From Apostichopus leukothele (lineage: Eukaryota; Echinodermata; Holothuroidea; Aspidochirotida; Stichopodidae): a stretch of DNA of 24,004 nt. Where the stretch lies: the NCBI GenBank assembly GCA_010014835.2, contig JAAAKB020023004.1:1-24004 (forward strand), given 5' to 3'. Both the position numbers and the translations under genes were made by a program. The notes below the pieces were generated by a model. The model ran no database searches and was not told the DNA's origin. It saw nothing but the letters and a program-made list of their open reading frames with translations. Below are positions 17,233 through 24,004 of this stretch, in pieces; within the stretch, counting starts at the first letter, position 1, and every line of letters starts with the position of its first letter.

Positions 17233-20157
17233 AATGGCAAGTTACAGTAACAGAGGGACAAATACACACACAGAATACAGACAAGTTAATGAGCAGGGTG
17301 AACACAAAAGAGAATTGTTTTACATGTGTTAAATTGGAACTGAATAGTTTTATTTAAACTCACCTAATAGTATGATGTCATGCACATACCTCATGGATAA
17401 TTATCAATATATAAATTCATTGTTATGGGTCACATGTTTGCAAATTTGTTATAAATACAAGCAAATACTCAAATAGGAATTGAACTGCCTTCATGTTTGC
17501 AAGTTATAGCTCGCAGGTTTAGGCAAGGAATTTTGTGAATACTCAGAGAGCCGTGCAGACAATTGTCATGTACAACCGAGCCCATAAGAGTCCATTAGTG
17601 CAAATTGGCACTAGTAGGGAGGGTTTAGTGGTAGTTGCAGATACCAAGAGAATGCTATCTTTGTGATTATGATATTAAAATTTACTGGTTTGGGTATTTA
17701 CAAATGATGACACTCACCCGTCTACTAAACATTGCATTATTATGTCAAAACCACATCCTCCTAGCATTTGCTATCATTATAACTATCATTATATTGCACC
17801 TGGCAACAGTAGAATGGCAATTCATGATGGCCATTCATTTGAAGCTATCTTCATTTTGCTCTTTAATACTACATCAATCATTTATCCAGTGACAAAAAAA
17901 CAAATGGTTCTACTAAGAATATTCCAAAGGCATCAGGTTTCAATGATAAAGCAACAAGAAGATTATAATAGCCTAACCAAAGCCTTTTGAAGAACATTTC
18001 ATAGAACACCAACTGGGATCATATCCCTGGATAGTTCCAGGGTTTACTAGCTGCTCAATATATGTTACATTTAATCAACCATATCTCAGGTTGGGGACAA
18101 GATATTGAGATGGATGAAAGTCCTAGACCTGACAAAAATTGGGCTGTAGGACTTCAGAAAGGTAGATTCCAAAGAAGGTATTGACCTCATAGAGGGTCAT
18201 TGGCCAAGGGGGGCTGGGGGCGAGGTGCTCATCCCAAGAGAGGTACCAGTTTGTAGGCTATGTAGATTGGAGTTGTGTATGTTCAGAAGACGAGGAATTA
18301 ATTAAATGGTGTTTTCAAATAAAAGTCTGGAATATTTTTTCTCTTCAATATAAGCCGTACATTGTCTGCCAGGGGAATATGCTCACCATGAAACGAAAAG
18401 AAATTTAGAAGATCAACTCTATAGCTACTTTAAATTATATATTGAGAGGAATTAGTGGCTGAGTATGACTCACATAAGCACTGCAAGTCCTTTCTGTGAA
18501 ATTTCTTAAAAGCAACAAAAAATGAATAAACTCCTTTGTGTGTGCATGTGTAATGTGTGCTTGTCACCTTAATTGCAATCCATTTCATCTGCCTTCGTAC
18601 AAAAATAATAACCTTGGAAATTGACATATATTTTATGCTCATTCTTCCATCTTTACCAATTATTTCTGACGAGAATGTTTCCAACTTCTTTTTCATGTTT
18701 AATATTTTTACCCTTCTCTGCTTAAATGACATGGAAATGAAGTAAATGAGTCTCCAATCGCATTTCTAAAGTTTCCTTATGTATCGCGGCAATTAACTTG
18801 CCATGTTAGTCATCAGCCATGGATTATAAGCCTGATATTTATCTGTTTGATGCTAATGTATGATTATGAATAATGCTCACAGCAAACTGTTGCATGTCAT
18901 CATCGCTACGACTACGTGACTCATCTCCATATACCGTAATATATTCCGACTTGAATATAAATTGCAAGAACTCCAACGCCAGTCTCAGCTGCTCAAAAAG
19001 TTTCAAAACGAAGCTAGATCGATAACGGCAGCCATCATAGCATTATGGATTTTTTTTTTAAATCTTTGCATCCGCAAAACAGACCAGAATTCCACAGAGA
19101 TTTATTACATTAGCCTCACGCAATGCACAACATTTGTAATTCCTTTACATCGGTTTTTAGATGCTCTGTAGGATGAAGGCCAATATCACACAGCACAGAA
19201 ACACCTCTTGTTGCTTTTTATTTGATGGCCGGGCAGCAGACGTAATTCTTTCACTGAACTCTACAGGGATGATCTGCCATGGTTGTAGTGGTTTTTGCTT
19301 TCTCGGTTTTGATTTATTTATTGTATTAAATAATGTTGTGTATTCTTTCAATAAGTATAGATTTCACTAATCATAAACTTTAATATGCCCATATTCATTT
19401 TCTTCTCCCTTGGTTTTTAAGGATTTGAAATCAACGTTCAACATCTAAGCTAATCTTAAAACTCCATATCTTAATCTGAATAAGGGAGTGAAACATTAAA
19501 TGGCTATTTTGAAAATTGTTCCAAGATTTACGGTCGCTTTCATTTTACTACTTATTTACAGTATCAATTGTAGAAATCATTCACTGTAAGAGCTAGCTTA
19601 CACAAAAACTCACATAATTTACAGCTTACAAAAATTGTATGGACCATTATTCTGGTTAATAATAAAATAACACATCTCAAATTCTGGTCCATATATACAG
19701 ACCAGTGCTGTTTAGATTTCCAAGAAACTATAATATGCATACATATATATATATATATATACATATCTGTATTCACACACACCTTTATTATATTACAAGT
19801 ATATTATAGTACTAAGATGACCTTTTTCAATTAAATAACTCCTCCATCTCTCCTGATTATTATTTATGAACAGTTTAAGGGTATTCAATATTAAGATTAA
19901 TGAACAGTTCAAAGGTATTCAATATTCATATATGGTAATAACAATTATAAACCTATCACTATACCGTAACAGAATATTTGTACAGAAAGGAAGGAATAAT
20001 GTAAAACTTGAGCATATCAGAGAAGAACATTTACAATATATAAAAACAAACATTACTGGGTAACTTGGGAAATTATCATATTTGTTTGTGATTTGCAAAG
20101 ATTCCCCTTTCTTTATATTGGTTGATTGATAATACTTCTACTATGAATGAAACCTAC
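17233..20157. other. AT-rich stretch, probably intron or 3' region of the Tie-like gene
   Basis: This lies downstream of the EGF3 exon on the minus strand, where the receptor's Ig, FN3, membrane and kinase exons would be expected, but none was recognised. G-rich sequence lies at 18207-18223. An open frame at about 18956-19171 (plus) has a short coiled-coil-like start but no other support. AT microsatellites lie at about 19741-19762. Confidence 0.45.
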
Positions 20158-20292
20158 TTTGACAGTTTGTTCCAGAGTATCCTGTCTGACATATGTCATT
20201 ATTAGTGCAAACACCTGTGAATCTATTGCAACCACCACTACCACAATGACAAGTCTGTAAACAGTTAGCACCAAATGTACCCTGAAGACAAT
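20158..20292 (-). CDS. Tie1/2: Tie-like receptor, exon encoding EGF-like module 3
   Basis: This exon is 135 bp, phase 1 at both ends. The acceptor is TTTGTTTCAG before 20292 and the donor is AAA|GTAGGT after 20158. It encodes DCLQGTFGANCLQTCHCG and continues to a final Cys-Gln. Eight cysteines have the spacing of a laminin-type EGF module. CNRFTGVC corresponds to CDRFSGC and CDRFQGC in the third EGF modules of human TIE1 and TIE2. It follows module 2 after an 0.66-kb intron in the same phase, as expected for symmetric EGF exons. In Tie receptors this part lies outside the cell, next to the angiopoietin-binding Ig domains. The next exon, an Ig or FN3 module, was not found to the left. Confidence 0.88.
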
Positions 20293-20956
20293 CTGAAACA
20301 AATAAAAAAGTTACCATACATATAAATGAAATCAGCTGATAATCCCAGTAGAGCAATTAAGGAGATAATTTCTTGAATACATACATATATTATGCTTGAA
20401 AAACATGCATTGTAAGTTTATATTACTTCATACAGTATAAACAATAGGCCTGCGTAAATCACAGTTGATATCAATACCACGCCATTACTTACATCTTACA
20501 GGGATTGAGTTATGTTGTAAAGTTAGTAAAGCAATTTGCCAAAGACTCACTTTACAGGCCAGTAGCAAGCATCTGTTATAAACCATGGTTAACATCATGA
20601 CTAATATATAAATATGTTTAAGTTTTATTTGTTAACTGCATTGTGAAGCTCACTACACATCTAAAAACCCATTCTTTTTTAAACAACATATATACAACTC
20701 ATAACTATATGTACGTTAATATTTATATATATATATATATTATATGGTATATAGTATGTGATAACCTACATCATGTTGTTACTTGAGTTCACGTCTGCGC
20801 GCTGATCACCAGATAACTGGACGCAAACGATCGTGTAACCTTATTTCTTCCTAGCACGGCTGGGTGATCTGTTATCATGGGGACAATTTGTTTCGTTTAT
20901 TCTGTCCTGTGTACGTAAGATTCCCAGCCGTGCTTCCATTGCTTGATGAAACCTAC
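20293..20956 (-). other. Tie-like intron between EGF2 and EGF3
   Basis: 664 bp, AT-rich, bounded by GTAGGT and TTTCAG. It contains an AT microsatellite (about 20720-20742). No other feature was seen. Confidence 0.8.
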
Positions 20957-21112
20957 CTGTTCTGCAGTCAAGGCCTTTGAATCCAGAGGCACACCTACAG
21001 CCAAATGGATCTGGTAAACAGAACATGAAGTATCTGCAGGCGGAATTATACTCCTGACCTTCAGAACATTGAAATTCACAGTTTAATCCAAATCTACCCA
21101 ATGGATCACAAG
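20957..21112 (-). CDS. Tie1/2: Tie-like receptor, exon encoding EGF-like module 2
   Basis: This exon is 156 bp, phase 1 at both ends. The acceptor is ATTTCCAG before 21112 and the donor is ACAG|GTAGGT after 20957. The peptide begins (A)[15 protein letters not shown] and contains [20 protein letters not shown], which matches the diagnostic FCLPDPYGC segment of the second EGF module of TIE1 and TIE2 almost residue for residue. This module is the best single reason for the Tie call, because generic EGF proteins lack FCLPDP. Both introns are phase 1, so the exon can be skipped or duplicated without a frame change. Longer reading frames through the donor are intronic read-through. Confidence 0.93.
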
Positions 21113-21439
21113 CTGGAAATGAAATATATACATGATATGATACACAGAAAACATAATTAAGTTAGGACACTTGTTTTGTGCTCTCATTACCACTTCCCTA
21201 TTTGAAGCTTAACAAAGCATGACAATACTCTGACATTGCTTTTTCACTCTCACTTAAAAGAAATAGCAAAGTTGTAATGCACAGTATCCCTGATGCTAAC
21301 TATAATGATATATACCATCATGACTAAATCATCATCTGTAATTGTAAGTTTCTAATTAGTCCTTGTACAGAAAGAGGACCTAAGTAGTTCTTTTTTCTCC
21401 CTGAGGTAATTGGCCATCTTACGGAATGTTGTTGACTTG

Positions 21440-22680
21440 GTGAGTACCAGCAGTGGTCAGTTGTGCGTGAGGCTATGGGAATGAAGCAATCTGTTCAAAC
21501 TCCAGAGAAAAAAAAACAGTTCAGACAGGTTCCATGCAGCTAAATGTAGGCCTTTGAGGTCCAAATTTAGTAATGTTTCCCTCTCCTGGATAGACAGTAG
21601 GTAATGAATGCCAAAAGGACAATGGCAGACAAGTGGAGTTGAAGAAATTTGAAAAATTTTTGTGCAAGGCTGAAAGGGTGCTATTAGGATTACTAACTGC
21701 TTGGTTTTTTCCAGAGGATGTGACTTAGTGCTAGATAAAGTGGCACCCGGATGTTTCCACAGAACAGAAAGAGCATCTGTCTGGTATGCCAAACCTCCTG
21801 GTGCAAAATGTCACAAGTTTGATCTGTTGTGGGTAACAAAGATCTGGTATTGCAATTTGTAGGAATAGAGCATTGCAAGTGGCTTGAGACTGACAGCACT
21901 CATTTTGATTTGAAATGATATCTGCTAGAAACCTGCTGATACCTGGTACCTTGACAATAGGTCTAGAAGTTTCCCAAACCCCTGGGTATTCATATACGAT
22001 GCTAGTGTGGTGTTGATGCAGAAAATCATTGCACTGGAGCCTTTATAATACCTGTCCAGCAGAGGTGATCAGTGGCAATATTGGTACCCCTTAATATTGT
22101 ACGGACATTGTATCATGCCTGTTGTATGGACTTCCCAATAATGTTCCAGGCTCTGAGGTGCACACAAAAGTGATAACCCTCTTTGCGATTGGTATTTATG
22201 CATTACCACAGTCACCCACAGAGATGTACACGGCCCTATTGCTAATGATGTGGAAGCTTGTAGCACACATACCCATTCTAACAGATGGGATAATTAGAGG
22301 TAGAGATTGTTAGGTGAAAGGAGGACCACAGGATCAGTTCCATCTCTTTTTGTTGACCTACTGGAGAAGTGGTTGTTGTCAGGTTGGTCATTGGTGCTGC
22401 TGCCTCCATGGGTCCTACTGTAACTCCTGAGATCGTTCTTGACCTATGCCTCCAGATTAGCGTCTGGACGAATGATGACTCATCAGTTCTTCCACATCCA
22501 TTTCCGGCAGAAGCACAAGCTGAACTTCTTTGCAGATGATGCAGCAATATTCTGCTCCACCAAGATCTCTTCTAACCTTCTCTGAGCTAGTCTTTAAGGA
22601 CTGTTGTTGAAGTAGAGAGCTATTGCACTGTCGACTATCGCCTCACCTCTTATAGAATCATATGGAACTTAAATAATAGG
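21440..22680 (-). mobile_element. fossil DIRS-like (tyrosine-recombinase) retroelement fragment
   Basis: Minus-strand sequence at 21457-21792 reads like the part of a DIRS-type polyprotein that follows RNase H; short recognisable pieces are TDALSVLW, LVILIAPFQP and LHLAAWNLS. The part to the right, up to about 22680, has matching GC-richer composition and is probably from the same element, but its identity is less clear. It is incomplete and broken in several places, with no ends found. It appears old. A Gypsy-related element is the alternative. Confidence 0.6.
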
Positions 22681-23457
22681 CTTTCTTTGCCTCCTCAGCG
22701 AATTTGACAACCAATGCTTCTCAAAAATGTATCAATTTGATGTATAGATGCATTTAAAACTAAGATAGTTGTTGCTGTTTTTACATCATATCATGCACAA
22801 GGTTTGGCCAAGAAAAACCCAACAAAACATTATTTTGAGCTTTGTGACTCATTATACTGAAAACTTATTAATTATTATTTATTAATTATTTTAAAAAAAA
22901 GTAAAAAGATCCAACTATATGTGCAGTAGTTTTCAGAGGGATTTTACATTTGTACCACTTTGGTTACAGAACGTATTTTTCATATGACTACCCATGGAAA
23001 AAATTGGTTTCGGCAAGTCTCAGCTGGTCACCTGGCAATTCCTTGGTGAAATGACTCATGTAACAGCTGTTCTAAATTCCATCCATGGCGCAGAAAGTCT
23101 GTCCTTCATACAAAACTTAAGTCCATGGAATATTTAAAAAAACTTGCCACCCCTTAATATTTGTTAATGTAAATTGTATAAGTTAAGGTTTTAATTTGTT
23201 AATAATTTTAAGAATCTCGCATAATGTATAGCAAAGCAATTTCTCCATCTGAAAACTAAACTTTCATGTCTTAAATTTGCACCTTATTTATAATTTTTCT
23301 CAAATCTTTTGAAAATATTTTTGGCACTGGATTTATAGTGTATATAGTTTATAAGTATAAATGTAAATAGTAAGTAAGAACTTGATCAACCTATCTTATA
23401 TATTATATATCATTTTATGCACATTCTGTCCCTCACACACAAATATTTTAATTTTTG

Positions 23458-23493
23458 ACTTAAATCATAATTTTAACTTAAATCACAATTTTT
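23458..23493. repeat. 18-bp direct repeat, two copies
   Basis: ACTTAAATCATAATTTTA is followed immediately by a copy differing at two positions. Confidence 0.85.
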
Positions 23494-23868
23494 GTATTAA
23501 ATAACAAGTTTTGTAAGATTCTTTTTATAATTTATTAACTTCTATTAGTCATGAACCAAAAGTGAATAATTCCTTTTGAATTTACATCTTATTTTTGGTT
23601 GAGTAGTATGTCTCTTAATGCACACATGACTCTCCGAAAAAGTTATAAACAGATCAGGTAAGAATTTTCTGGTTTACTGAGAAACTGTTGCTTTTGTATC
23701 TCTACCTTTGGCTAAACAACCAACAAACAGACACAATCCATTAATTAGGTTTTTATGTTTATTTCTTTTCACTAAAACTATTTAAAGTTTTTGTTAAAGG
23801 TTTGATAGTTATACACTGCATTTTTTGATGGGCTGTACAATTCTCCAGACACACAAAAGTACTCTTAC

Positions 23869-24004
23869 CTGAGAGACAGTTTGGACCTTTAAATCCAACA
23901 GGGCAGATGCACTCTCCAGTTGTATCATCACAGACTCCTCCATTGTAACAATTTTCACAGATGCCAAAGCAATCTGGAGGACCCCAGTGATCTGCAGGGC
24001 AAGC
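23869..24004 (-). CDS. Tie1/2: Tie-like receptor, exon encoding EGF-like module 1 (runs off the right edge)
   Basis: Coding sequence enters from the right edge and ends at the donor CAG|GTAAGAG after 23869, in phase 1. It encodes ACPADHWGPPDCFGICENC, then YNGGVCDDTTGECICPVGF and a short cysteine-containing end. The order WGPxC...CxNGGVC...GECICPxGF is that of the first EGF module of TIE1 and TIE2. The upstream exons (signal peptide and Ig domains) lie beyond the window, and so may the start of this exon. Confidence 0.88.

Larger units (their letters stand above)
21113..23868 (-). other. Tie-like intron between EGF1 and EGF2
   Basis: A 2.76-kb intron bounded by GTAAGA (23868-23863) and TTCCAG. 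It hosts a broken retroelement fragment at about 21440-22680; the rest is very AT-rich, with an 18-bp direct repeat (ACTTAAATCAYAATTTTW) at 23458-23493. Confidence 0.8.

Noticed and set aside
18560-18660. Minus-strand peptide KWIAIK followed by THKGVYSFFV, loosely like the WMAIES...TNSDVWSYGV segment of Tie kinases with the same spacing
   Set aside because: It lies on the strand expected for the Tie-like gene, but the invariant Glu and Asp positions are not kept, no DFG or HRD segment precedes it, no splice sites frame it, and part of it is a TG-rich low-complexity stretch. About seven matches in 23 residues is not enough.
18956-19171. Open frame beginning with a Gln/Leu-rich coiled-coil-like stretch (QELQRQSQLLKKFQ)
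   Set aside because: Short, no start or splice context, and the rest of the frame is AT-rich with no domain.
20841-21101. 86-residue open frame treated as one EGF protein
   Set aside because: Only the part within 20957-21112 is exon; the remainder reads through the GTAGGT donor into intron.

Overview
This window looks like AT-rich nuclear DNA from an invertebrate deuterostome. An echinoderm such as a sea cucumber is my best guess, but that is an inference. The reasons are spliced genes with metazoan GT-AG junctions, long AT-rich introns and spacers, abundant microsatellites, a bZIP repressor of the NFIL3/E4BP4 family, and exons of a Tie (angiopoietin-receptor-like) gene. No bacterial features, rRNA, tRNA or CRISPR array were seen.

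Layout. Positions 1-1757 are the 5' flank, and probably a first non-coding exon and intron, of the NFIL3-like gene; they hold a perfect RFX X-box next to an inverted CCAAT box. The whole NFIL3-like coding region (1762-3303, plus strand, 513 aa) sits in one exon behind a strong splice acceptor, as in vertebrate NFIL3. Its 3' flank (3304-3730) carries short repeats, an AGGTCA direct repeat, an E4BP4-type site and a possible three-way-junction RNA fold. Positions 3.7-20.1 kb contain no gene I can defend. They hold a GC-rich island (about 5780-5990), blocks of poly-G and poly-C (6549-6988), an ATGCAT-rich minisatellite (7138-7505), a polypurine G-quadruplex tract (8178-8254), a five-unit array of perfect NFIL3 D-boxes (10421-10530), a C-rich repeat with a hairpin (11860-12082), and an inverted pair of CTCF-like motifs (15045-15431). 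Positions 20158-24004, minus strand, contain three consecutive phase-1 exons for the three EGF-like modules of a Tie receptor. The gene runs off the right edge (N-terminal side), and its Ig, FN3, membrane and kinase exons were not found here. A broken DIRS-like retroelement fossil lies in the intron between EGF1 and EGF2.

The most interesting relationship is between the NFIL3-like repressor and the downstream array of five perfect copies of the family's own DNA target, spaced exactly 20 bp apart. This suggests a feedback element or a shared circadian/bZIP-responsive enhancer, although a chance minisatellite is the null explanation.
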